64,000 nt of DNA. Source: DASUNP01 sp035249305 (GTDB lineage Bacteria > Acidobacteriota > Blastocatellia > UBA7656). The stretch lies in assembly GCA_035249305.1 (NCBI GenBank), contig DATFGQ010000097.1, forward strand, positions 62,001 through 126,000. The letters run 5' to 3'. The notes under the pieces were generated by a model. It saw only the letters and a list, made by a program, of their open reading frames with translations, was not told the origin of the DNA and made no database searches. The position numbers and the translations under genes are program-made. Of this stretch, positions 17,118 through 24,644 are shown piece by piece (the stretch's first letter is position 1; every line of letters starts with the position of its first letter).

Positions 17118-18026
17118 ATGGCAGATACGAGTTTTGATCCCAAGAGATTCATTGATCGGGAGAGCGAGCAGGAGCGTTTTGAGGAGTTGCTGAGATTTGA
17201 AACTCCCGTTCGCATATTAGCCATACGCGACACCGGCGGCATGGGCAAGAGTCACCTGCTAGAAAAGTTTCAACACCGCTGTCGTACCGGAAGGCCACGA
17301 ACACCCATCAGCTTGATTGCCCTGGACCAACTGCCAGACTATTCGCCCTTTTTTTTGGTAAAAATGATTGCCGAACACCTGGATGCTCTTAATATAAGGC
17401 TCGAGAATTTTACAAGGTATGAGAACGCCCGACAATCCGCTGATTTTAGACTAATAAGTTCTTCAATAGACCTTCGAGGCGCGAATTTCGGTGGCGCTTC
17501 GGATGTAACCATAGCCGGAACGGTCTTTAGAGATACCACTATTAGCAATGTTAACCTTCCAAGTCAGGCAACTAATCTGAATCCGGATCAGGAAAAAACC
17601 GCGCGCGAAGTCGTCATTGGATCTTTCTTTGATGATTTGCAGAAGTATTGTAATAAACAGCCCATCGTAATCATGCTCGATTCCTATGAGAAATGTGACC
17701 CCGGCTTGCAAAAATGGATCGTGAACCATCTGCTGGAAAAATACTTCTTCAGCGGGTTCTTGCAGTCCTGCCGCCTGGCGCTGATAATCGCCGGGCGAGA
17801 ACTTCCCCCATTCGATTCTCGATGGTCGGAAGAGGATTGCGATAAAACTGTGAAATCGATCAACGGGCTCCGGAAATGGGAGAAGAAACATGTTGAGGAA
17901 TTCCTGCGCGTTCATGGGTTTCCATATGAGCAGCCAGACGTGGACGCTTTCTACAGGCTGATTGAGCGCGGAATTCCGCCCTCCGAAGTAATACAGCTAA
18001 TGCAGACTTACTTAGTCTCTAAATGA
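17118..18026 (+). CDS. P-loop NTPase of a split STAND/NLR-like system
   Basis: A 302-residue ATPase with Walker A DTGGMGKSHLL (GGMGKS at 40-45), Walker B-like PIVIMLDSYEKCD and sensor-like LALIIAGRELPPFDSRW, all typical of AAA16/STAND nucleotide-binding domains. Between P-loop and Walker B sits an insertion with IDLRGANFGGASDVTIAG (117-134), which echoes a motif in the upstream small protein. The N-terminal FIDRESEQERFEELL is the usual STAND lead-in. The protein ends where the winged helix and repeats would begin; these are encoded by the next gene, overlapping by four bases (ATGA). A single-chain NLR thus appears as two coupled proteins. It starts 47 bases after the effector-like gene. Confidence 0.78.
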   Translation: MADTSFDPKRFIDRESEQERFEELLRFETPVRILAIRDTGGMGKSHLLEKFQHRCRTGRPRTPISLIALDQLPDYSPFFLVKMIAEHLDALNIRLENFTRYENARQSADFRLISSSIDLRGANFGGASDVTIAGTVFRDTTISNVNLPSQATNLNPDQEKTAREVVIGSFFDDLQKYCNKQPIVIMLDSYEKCDPGLQKWIVNHLLEKYFFSGFLQSCRLALIIAGRELPPFDSRWSEEDCDKTVKSINGLRKWEKKHVEEFLRVHGFPYEQPDVDAFYRLIERGIPPSEVIQLMQTYLVSK

Positions 18027-19768
18027 GCTCAACTATGACCGATCAGCCTCTTCAAAGTAACCTGTCAGCAACTATCGAAGCGCTATTGTCTGACGATGTC
18101 GGCCACGATGAATTCGCATTGCGAGTCTTCAACCTGAGCTACGAGAAAACAAAAGCAGCCGACCCGGAGCTGGCCGAGGCTATGCGATACTGCGCAATCC
18201 CTGACCGTTTCGACGCCGAGATCATAGGCGTTCTTCGGGGTGCGCCCAAAGCGTACAAGAAGAATCAACGCTTATTAGAAGCGATTAAATCATTCCAGTT
18301 TGTTTTAACCCGCAAGGATGGTCACTACGTTTATCATGACAACACACGCGATGCGCTCTTAAAGGAGTGGAAGTCAGCCGGCAATGCAGAGCAATTCAAA
18401 TTGCTGAAGCAAAGACTGGTGAGTTTTTACAGAGAGAAAGGGCAGCAGCGGCATCTTCAGCGACGATACAGAGCGGCGCTCGCGGACTATAACCGCGCGC
18501 TCAAATTAGCGCCCGGAGACGGAGGTCTGCACCACACGTTAGGGGTCATTCATTTTCAATTGGACGATTATAAAGCGGCGATATCCAATCTAGACGTGGC
18601 CATCAAATCTGAGCCCGATAATAGCCTTAATTATGAATTGCGGGGGATGGCTCATACCCATTTGCAGATGTACGACGAAGCCATATCTGATCTCACGCGG
18701 GCGATTAAACTAGAGCCCAAAGCCAAATTCAGTTATTACTGGCGTGGGGTAGCTCACTACGAAACGCAGAAGTATAAAAAGGCCCTGGCGGACCTCAATA
18801 AGAGCATCGAGCTTAAGCCTCACTTTAGTATGGAATATTGCCAGCGCGGGGCGACCCTTTTCGAGTTAAAAGATGCTAAAGCCGCGTTATCTGATCTTGC
18901 AAAAGCTATCAGGTTGAGCCCCGAAGCGGCCCTGCCCTATCAACTGAGGGGAGCTATTCTCTACAGGATGAGAGGATTTGAAGCCGCTTTAACTGATTTC
19001 ACAAAAGCTATTCAATTAGAGCCTAGAAAAGGAATCCATTATCACTGGCGCGGGACCACATATTACCAATTGGAAGATTACAAAAAGGCGTTGCGCGATC
19101 TGAATAAGGCCATCAAGCTAGGCCCCGAAAGAGGCCTCGACTATCATTGGCGTGGCGCCGTTTATGTTCAGTTGAGCGAAAACGAGAAGGGCTTATCAGA
19201 TCTGAGTAAAGCAATAGAGTTGGGTTTTGGCGAAAGTATAAATTATTACTGGCGCGGGATAGCTCACTACCAGTTGCAGGACTACAAAAAAGCCCTGGCG
19301 GACTTCGCTAAAGCTGTCGAGCTGGAACCTAACATCAGTCATGTTTATTACTGGCGTGGACTGACGTACTTGAGTACGCATGAATACTCCGCCGCCTTCC
19401 AGGACCTTAAGAACGCATGCAAGCTTGACGCTGAGAAGAGGCATCCCACATTCTGGCGCGGAGTAGCAAATCATTTTAGCGGATCGATCCGACGCGCGCA
19501 GTCAGATTGGGACAGAGCTGCACTCCCGGCTGAAGGTGAATCAGACGCTCGCGAAAGGTACAGGGTGTTGGCGAAAGTAGCGCTGATTAACGCTCGACAA
19601 GACGAAGCCCGGAAGCACTATGGCCGAGCATTTAAGCGAGCTCGGCGGAGTAAGATGTCAGTCGAATACAGCTATCTGGAGTTACTTGTTCGTCTGTTCC
19701 CATCTCGCGATGATATTCGCGAAGTCAAGAATTGGTTCAGCTCGTCCTTGCTAAAGAAGAAGGCGTAG
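18023..19768 (+). CDS. Winged-helix-like plus TPR sensor protein of a split STAND system
   Basis: The first 130 residues (AEAMRYCAIPDRFDAEII, FVLTRKDGHYVYHDNTRDAL) look like the winged-helix half that normally follows a STAND ATPase domain. About ten 34-residue TPR units follow (about 150-510), with a regular YYWRGxAHYQLxDYKKALxDL pattern, then a basic tail ending KKKA. In STAND proteins such repeats sense the trigger and hold the ATPase inactive. Translation is coupled to the NTPase gene by an ATGA overlap; ATG 18035 is an alternative start. The stop lies just before a degenerate attC arm, so the C-terminus may have been trimmed. Composition remains AT-rich to the end. Confidence 0.75.
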   Translation: MSSTMTDQPLQSNLSATIEALLSDDVGHDEFALRVFNLSYEKTKAADPELAEAMRYCAIPDRFDAEIIGVLRGAPKAYKKNQRLLEAIKSFQFVLTRKDGHYVYHDNTRDALLKEWKSAGNAEQFKLLKQRLVSFYREKGQQRHLQRRYRAALADYNRALKLAPGDGGLHHTLGVIHFQLDDYKAAISNLDVAIKSEPDNSLNYELRGMAHTHLQMYDEAISDLTRAIKLEPKAKFSYYWRGVAHYETQKYKKALADLNKSIELKPHFSMEYCQRGATLFELKDAKAALSDLAKAIRLSPEAALPYQLRGAILYRMRGFEAALTDFTKAIQLEPRKGIHYHWRGTTYYQLEDYKKALRDLNKAIKLGPERGLDYHWRGAVYVQLSENEKGLSDLSKAIELGFGESINYYWRGIAHYQLQDYKKALADFAKAVELEPNISHVYYWRGLTYLSTHEYSAAFQDLKNACKLDAEKRHPTFWRGVANHFSGSIRRAQSDWDRAALPAEGESDARERYRVLAKVALINARQDEARKHYGRAFKRARRSKMSVEYSYLELLVRLFPSRDDIREVKNWFSSSLLKKKA

Positions 19769-19775
19769 CTTCCGA

Positions 19776-19788
19776 GCCCGCTGATGCG
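19776..19788 (+). other. Degenerate right arm of an attC site
   Basis: GCCCGCTGATGCG matches the right arm of the attC at 16362-16372 (CCCGCTGATGCG) but is followed by AGTAGATAGA rather than CGGCGTTAGA. It lies seven bases after the TPR gene and marks the far edge of the AT-rich island. Confidence 0.45.
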
Positions 19789-19802
19789 AGTAGATAGACT
19801 CT

Positions 19803-21440
19803 CTAAACGCGAAGATCGACCGTCGGCAAAAACTTGGGCGGGCGGCGAAGATTAGTTGCCTGCTCGAAAGCGTAAGCAAGCTTTATCAACGTAGGCTCGC
19901 TGTAGGCGCGGCCGAAAAACGAGATGCCTACGGGCAGGCCGAAGATGTACCCCGCCGGCACGTTGATGTTCGGGTAACCCGCGACGGCCGCGGGCGTAGA
20001 GCTAGCGCCCGCAAAATGGTCCCCGTTTATCAGGTCCGTAGGCCAGGGCGGCCCCCCAGTTGGCGCGACAAGCGCGTCAAGGTTGTGCTTTAACATCACC
20101 GCGTCGATCCCTTCGGCCCTTGAGAGCCGAAGGTTTTTCGCGAGCGCCAGCTTATACGCTTTGCTCGTCAGCGGCCCCTTGGCCTCCGCCCGAATCATTA
20201 TCTCCTGGCCGAAGTAAGGCATCTCCTTCTCTCTGTTCTTCTCGTTGAACTCGATCACATCTTTGAGCGACTTGACGCGCGCTTGCGGGCCGAGCGAGGC
20301 GAGGTAACTGTTCAGGTCGGCTTTGAACTCGTAGAGCAAGACCTCGAACTCCGAGTCGTCGAACTTCCCCGCGGTCGCAACGTCGGCGGGGTCTATGATG
20401 ACGGCGCCCTGCCGCTTCATCTCGTCTATCGCGGCCCCGATCAGCCCGTCGACCTTTTCGCTGAAGCCGAAGAACTTGCGGGCGACGCCGACGCGTGCGC
20501 CGCGAAGCCCGTTTGCGTCTAAGAACTTTGTGTAATCGGTGAACGATTTTCCGCGGCTCTGCTCGGTCACGGGGTCGCGCGAGTCTATGCCCGTCAGCGC
20601 GCCTAACAGAACGGCGGCGTCGGTGACCGTGCGGGCCATAGGCCCGGCCGTGTCCTGACTGTGCGCAATCGGGATGATCCCCGACCGGCTGACCAGCCCT
20701 AGCGTAGGCTTGATGCCGACGATCGAGTTTGCAGATGACGGGCAGACTATCGAGCCGTCCGTCTCGGTCCCCACGGCCGCGGCCGCGAGGCTTGCGGCGA
20801 TGGCCGCGCCCGAGCCCGAGCTTGAGCCGCAAGGGTTGCGGTCCAGCACGTAAGGGTTGCGCGTCTGGCCGCCGCGCCCGCTCCACCCGCTCGTCGAGTG
20901 AGTCGAGCGGAAATTCGCCCACTCGCTCAAGTTCGTCTTGCCTAGTATGACCGCCCCCGCTTCGCGAAGGCGCGCGGCGATGAAGGCGTCTTTCGCGGGG
21001 CGAGAGCCTTCGAGCGCCAGCGAGCCCGCGGTCGTCGTCATGCGGTCGGCGGTGTCTATGTTGTCTTTGATAAGAACCGGGATGCCGTGCAGGGGCGAGC
21101 GCGCGCCTTTCGCCTTGCGCTCTTTGTCTAACGCGTCGGCAATATCCGCGGCTTCGGGGTTGATCTCGATGACAGAGTTGATTGACGGGCCTCGGCGGTC
21201 TATCTCTTCGATGCGCTCCAGGTATTTCTCTGCGATCGCGCGCGCAGTGTACTTACCGCTCTGCATCCCGCGCTGAAGCTCGGCGATCGAGACCTCTTCC
21301 AGCTCGAACGGCTTTACGGCCGGCGTCTCGCTTGAGGCCGAGCTGACCACCGGCGCGGCCGTAGCCAGAATGCTCGACTGCAAGAAAGCCCTTCGCTTCA
21401 TCCGCGACCTGGAAATCTTTTTATCCCCACTCTTTTTCAT
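19803..21440 (-). CDS. Amidase-signature family amidase, exported
   Basis: The amidase signature is complete: Lys in PVLIKDNIDT, first Ser in NPCGSSSGSGAAIAAS and nucleophile Ser region GTETDGSIVCPSSANSIVG. These form the Ser-cisSer-Lys triad. The N-terminus KRRAFLQSSILATAAP resembles a Tat-type export signal, so the enzyme may work in the periplasm. Exported amidases of this kind are distinct from GatA, and no gatB or gatC is adjacent. Substrate is unknown. GGAGAGG lies six bases before the ATG at 21440 and supports that start over the ATG at 21401. Its 3' end abuts the acquired AT-rich island. Confidence 0.88.
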   Translation of the reverse strand: MKKSGDKKISRSRMKRRAFLQSSILATAAPVVSSASSETPAVKPFELEEVSIAELQRGMQSGKYTARAIAEKYLERIEEIDRRGPSINSVIEINPEAADIADALDKERKAKGARSPLHGIPVLIKDNIDTADRMTTTAGSLALEGSRPAKDAFIAARLREAGAVILGKTNLSEWANFRSTHSTSGWSGRGGQTRNPYVLDRNPCGSSSGSGAAIAASLAAAAVGTETDGSIVCPSSANSIVGIKPTLGLVSRSGIIPIAHSQDTAGPMARTVTDAAVLLGALTGIDSRDPVTEQSRGKSFTDYTKFLDANGLRGARVGVARKFFGFSEKVDGLIGAAIDEMKRQGAVIIDPADVATAGKFDDSEFEVLLYEFKADLNSYLASLGPQARVKSLKDVIEFNEKNREKEMPYFGQEIMIRAEAKGPLTSKAYKLALAKNLRLSRAEGIDAVMLKHNLDALVAPTGGPPWPTDLINGDHFAGASSTPAAVAGYPNINVPAGYIFGLPVGISFFGRAYSEPTLIKLAYAFEQATNLRRPPKFLPTVDLRV

Positions 21441-21551
21441 GGCCGTCCTCTCCGGTGATCCGTTGTTGATTGGAAACGCACACTGGCAAGCGATCTGCGC
21501 GTAATGTTAAGATTCTTCGTTGCTCAACGCAACACAATTTTGCCCTGAAGC

Positions 21552-22928
21552 ATGCGAGACCGGTTTATGCGAGCGCACGTAGTCACATTCGGCTGCCAGA
21601 TGAACGAGTACGACACTCACGCCATTCAATCTGAGCTGGCCGGCATAGGGTACTCATTCGTAGACGATTTTCGCGAGGCAGACCTCGTGTTAGTCAACAC
21701 GTGCGCCGTGCGCGGCAAGCCCGTCGAGAAGGCCCAGACGCTGCTCGGCGAGCTGAGGAAAGAGAAGCACCGCCGCGGCCTCACCATCGGCCTGATGGGC
21801 TGTCTTGCGCAACTGCCCGAGGGCCGGAGGATGGGCCGGAAATTCGGCGTCGACATAATGCTCGGCCCCGGCGCGATCACCGAGATCGTGCCCGCGATCA
21901 CGCGCGGCAAGTACCAGTCATTCGACTTCAAGCGCGAGCTTCAATTCTATTCGCCGCCGCCGCCCGCGGGCGCGGTCACGGCGCACCTGACCATCATGCG
22001 CGGGTGCAATCACCGCTGCACTTATTGCATAGTCCCGGCGACCCGCGGCCCAGAGGTCTCGCGCCCCGCCGAAGACATCATCAACGAAGCCCGCGCCCTG
22101 AAAGATGCGGGCGTCCAGGAAGTGACCCTGCTCGGGCAGAACGTAAACTCGTATGGGATGCAGCCGGGCACGGGCGCTCGCCGCGCGCTGATAGACGGTT
22201 ACCCGTCGTTTGCAGAGTTGCTCAGGATGGTCGGCCGCGTAGGCATCCCCCGCGTCCGCTTCGTCACTTCGCACCCGGTCAATTTTGACGACGAGATAAT
22301 CGAAGCCATTGCTGACACGCCGGCTGTCTGCCGCTACATACACCTGCCCGTGCAGTCCGGGTCGAACCGCGTGCTCAAGCGCATGGCGCGAGAGTACACG
22401 CGCGAGTTTTATCTCGACCGGGTCGCGATGATCCGCCGCCTCTTACCCGACGCGACCATCTCTACGGACATCATCGCAGGCTTTCCCGGCGAGACCGAAG
22501 AGGACTTCGACGAGACGCTCTCGCTCTACCGCGAGGTCCGTTACGACATGGCTTACATGTTCATCTATTCGGAGCGGGAGGGGACGCCCGCGGCGGTCCA
22601 TTTCCAAGACGTTGAACGCAAGGTCAAGGTTGAACGCCTGTCGAGGCTGATCGAGCTTTCGAAGCAGGTCTCTTTCGAGCAGAACCAGAGATGGGTGGGC
22701 CGCGAAGTCGAAGTGTTGATCAAAGGCGCGGCCGAAGAAGAAGGTTTCGTGCAGGGCCACACGGCGGGCAATCACGTGGCTATGGTTCAAGCCTCGCTCG
22801 CGACGGGCGTACACAAAGCCGTGGTCGCGCACGCCACTCCGAACCGCCTCTACTGCACGGCGGAGTCGCCCGTCGGCGGCCCTTTGCCTATGGCAAGAGG
22901 CCGCAGCTTGAGAGTCATCTCGCGGTAG
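21552..22928 (+). CDS. miaB: tRNA-2-methylthio-N6-dimethylallyladenosine synthase
   Basis: MiaB is a radical-SAM methylthiotransferase that modifies A37 in tRNAs reading UNN codons. The auxiliary-cluster cysteines lie in FGCQMNEYD, LVNTCAVRGKP and LMGCLAQLPEG. The radical-SAM triad is in GCNHRCTYCIVPATRG. A C-terminal TRAM domain follows (WVGREVEVLIKGAAEEEG). Length (458) is normal. ATG 21552 is used; ATG 21567 would also leave a complete domain. It is transcribed divergently from the amidase gene. Confidence 0.95.
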   Translation: MRDRFMRAHVVTFGCQMNEYDTHAIQSELAGIGYSFVDDFREADLVLVNTCAVRGKPVEKAQTLLGELRKEKHRRGLTIGLMGCLAQLPEGRRMGRKFGVDIMLGPGAITEIVPAITRGKYQSFDFKRELQFYSPPPPAGAVTAHLTIMRGCNHRCTYCIVPATRGPEVSRPAEDIINEARALKDAGVQEVTLLGQNVNSYGMQPGTGARRALIDGYPSFAELLRMVGRVGIPRVRFVTSHPVNFDDEIIEAIADTPAVCRYIHLPVQSGSNRVLKRMAREYTREFYLDRVAMIRRLLPDATISTDIIAGFPGETEEDFDETLSLYREVRYDMAYMFIYSEREGTPAAVHFQDVERKVKVERLSRLIELSKQVSFEQNQRWVGREVEVLIKGAAEEEGFVQGHTAGNHVAMVQASLATGVHKAVVAHATPNRLYCTAESPVGGPLPMARGRSLRVISR

Positions 22929-22956
22929 TGGTGTAAAAGCGTGTTGATGGCGACAT

Positions 22957-23136
22957 TGTAGGGGCCATGGCGCGACCCGTCAGAACGGGTTCCCCGGCGC
23001 TTCGCGCGGCGCGGGCTTGTCCCCGCCCGGATTCCCGAAGGCAATGATTGGTATTTGTTATCAGATCATTTCGCTTGCTTCGTAATCCTTCATCGAGCTT
23101 CGCTCGATCCGGGCGGGGACAAGCCCCGCCCCTACA
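22957..23136. repeat. MITE-like palindromic element (family E)
   Basis: TGTAGGGGC (22957-22965) and GCCCCTACA (23128-23136) form terminal inverted repeats. Inside, GCGGGCTTGTCCCCGCCCGG (23011-23030) pairs with an inverse copy at 23109-23129 that differs by one inserted C. The element fills most of the 320-base gap between miaB and the YtxH-like gene. A related TGTAGGGGC sequence is at 61.7 kb. No flanking direct repeat or transposase is seen. Confidence 0.65.
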
Positions 23137-23249
23137 GATGATTTGCAACAGCCCTGTTCTTGAACAGGGTCAGATTAAAGTGCTATATTGATCTGTCTTG
23201 AAAAAGCAGTGGCTGTAAGCAATAAACATCTTTATAACAGGAGGAAGAG

Positions 23250-23657
23250 ATGGCACAGGATGAAAGCACATCGGTAGCTGAGAAACTGACATTCTTACTC
23301 GTCGGCGCGGGGCTGGGGGCGACGCTCGCGCTGTTGTTCGCTCCGAAATCGGGCCGCGAGCTGCGCGGCGACATTGCCGATTACACGAAGCGCGGGATGG
23401 ACGCCGCCGGCGAAGGGGCTCGCCAGGTAGGCGAGCGCGCGTCGGAGCTTTATGACTCGGGTCGCGGCCGCGTGGCCGAAGTCTACGGCGCGGCCCGCGA
23501 GCGGGTCGTAAGCGGCGCGGAGGTCGTCTCCGACGTGGCCGCGCGCCAGAAAGAGCAGTTCGCCGCGGCGCTCGAAGCCGGCAAACAGGCCTACCGCGAG
23601 GAGAAGCGCAAGGCGGGCGAGGTAGGCAGCGCCGCGGTCGAAGGCGGGGAAGCCTAA
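23250..23657 (+). CDS. YtxH-domain (gas-vesicle/stress-type) membrane protein
   Basis: One N-terminal membrane segment (LTFLLVGAGLGATLALLFAP) is followed by the YtxH hallmark APKSGRELRGDI and a long Ala/Glu-rich amphipathic helix. YtxH-like proteins are small membrane-anchored proteins often linked to general stress; the exact role is unknown. A strong AGGAGG ribosome-binding site sits before the ATG. It ends at a terminator and is followed by another membrane-anchored coiled-coil gene, a pairing that may reflect a shared envelope role. Confidence 0.8.
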   Translation: MAQDESTSVAEKLTFLLVGAGLGATLALLFAPKSGRELRGDIADYTKRGMDAAGEGARQVGERASELYDSGRGRVAEVYGAARERVVSGAEVVSDVAARQKEQFAAALEAGKQAYREEKRKAGEVGSAAVEGGEA

Positions 23658-23754
23658 ACGTAGAAGGTGACTTTCGCGTGTCACGCGCCCGCTTGATCTT
23701 TCGCGATCAGGCGCACCCCTAACCGCAGAGGGCGCGTTGAGCTTTCCGGCAGGC

Positions 23755-23786
23755 AGGCGCGGCACAGACATTGGCCGCGCCTTTTC
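23755..23786 (+). terminator. Intrinsic terminator after the YtxH-like gene
   Basis: AGGCGCGGC pairs with GCCGCGCCT across a ten-base loop, followed by TTTC. Confidence 0.6.
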
Positions 23787-23851
23787 ACGCTTGATTCTAC
23801 GCCGGTAGAGAAGCTTGTGAAGATTCCCTTGTGTTCGGCAAGGAGGGCTTC

Positions 23852-24469
23852 TTGGAACCACCAAATTACTTTTACATTATTGTCTCGGTCGCGGCGGTCG
23901 TCATCACGCTGAGCTTTATCATACAGGCGGCGATGTTCATCTTCATCAACTCGTCGATAAAGAAGCTGATAGCGCTGGCCGCTTCCGTGCAGGCGAAGGT
24001 GGAGCCTATCATAGTTAAGGCCGAGCCGATCGTCGAGAAGGTCGGCCCCGTGATAGACCAGGTGCAGACGACGATAACCAACGCCAAAGGGACCGTCGAC
24101 CGCATCAGCGCGCAAGCCGCCGAGACTTTCGATAAGGTCGCGGTCGAAACGCGCGCGGTCGCGGCGGCGATCTCTACGACTTCGCTAGAGATCACCAACC
24201 TCACGAAGCATCAGGTCGAGCAGCTCTCGCTCGTCATAGACCAGACGACGGCCGCCATACAGCGCCAGCTCGTGCAGATCGACCAGTTGCTCACGCGCAC
24301 GCAGGACCGCGTAGAGTACACGACCATAGAGGTGCAGGCCACCGTGCTTGAACCCGTGCGCGAGGTGTCGGCCCTGTTGGTGGGCTTGCGCCGCACGCTC
24401 GACGTTCTGTTCGGGCGCGACCGCAAGCAGATAGACCAGGCATACCAGGACGAAGAACTGTTCATTTGA
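23852..24469 (+). CDS. Membrane-anchored coiled-coil protein (DUF948-like)
   Basis: A TTG start at 23852 is preferred because a perfect AAGGAGG lies five bases upstream; the GTG at 23831 lacks such a site. The product (MEPPNYFYIIVSVAAVVITL) has one N-terminal membrane helix and then a long coiled coil with repeated KVEPIIVKAEPIVEKVGPVI heptads. This resembles DUF948/YtxG-like proteins that often accompany YtxH proteins. The upstream neighbour is YtxH-like, supporting a functional pair, although a terminator separates them. Function is unknown. Confidence 0.7.
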   Translation: MEPPNYFYIIVSVAAVVITLSFIIQAAMFIFINSSIKKLIALAASVQAKVEPIIVKAEPIVEKVGPVIDQVQTTITNAKGTVDRISAQAAETFDKVAVETRAVAAAISTTSLEITNLTKHQVEQLSLVIDQTTAAIQRQLVQIDQLLTRTQDRVEYTTIEVQATVLEPVREVSALLVGLRRTLDVLFGRDRKQIDQAYQDEELFI

Positions 24470-24472
24470 ACC

Positions 24473-24512
24473 GGCTGCCCGCCCGTAGCTTCCGTGACCG
24501 GCGGGCAGCCAA
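24473..24512 (+). terminator. GC-rich hairpin after the coiled-coil gene
   Basis: GGCTGCCCGCC (24473-24483) pairs exactly with GGCGGGCAGCC (24500-24510) just after the stop codon. There is no T run, so it may act with the next hairpin. Confidence 0.5.
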
Positions 24513-24520
24513 CTTTCGCG

Positions 24521-24557
24521 GCACCTGGCTCTCGAAGGCGGGAGTCAGGTGCCTTTT
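24521..24557 (+). terminator. Intrinsic terminator upstream of the ileS region
   Basis: GCACCTG (24521-24527) pairs with CAGGTGC (24546-24552), followed by CTTTT. Confidence 0.55.
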
Positions 24558-24561
24558 ACGT

Positions 24562-24640
24562 AGTCCTGAGTAGAAAGTCCTGAGTCCTGAGTGAAAGAAA
24601 AAATACTCAGGACTCAGCACTCAGGACTCAGCACTGAGGA
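24562..24640. repeat. CTGAGT inverted repeat (family B), copy 1
   Basis: AGTCCTGAGTCCTGAGT arms on the left face ACTCAGGACTCAGCACT arms on the right around a short A-rich loop. It ends five bases before the ileS start and probably puts a large hairpin in the ileS leader. Confidence 0.8.
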
Positions 24641-24644
24641 TTTT

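Noticed and set aside
15544..19788. Prophage or ICE
   Set aside because: No integrase, structural, conjugation or replication genes; attC-like borders and small size fit cassettes better.
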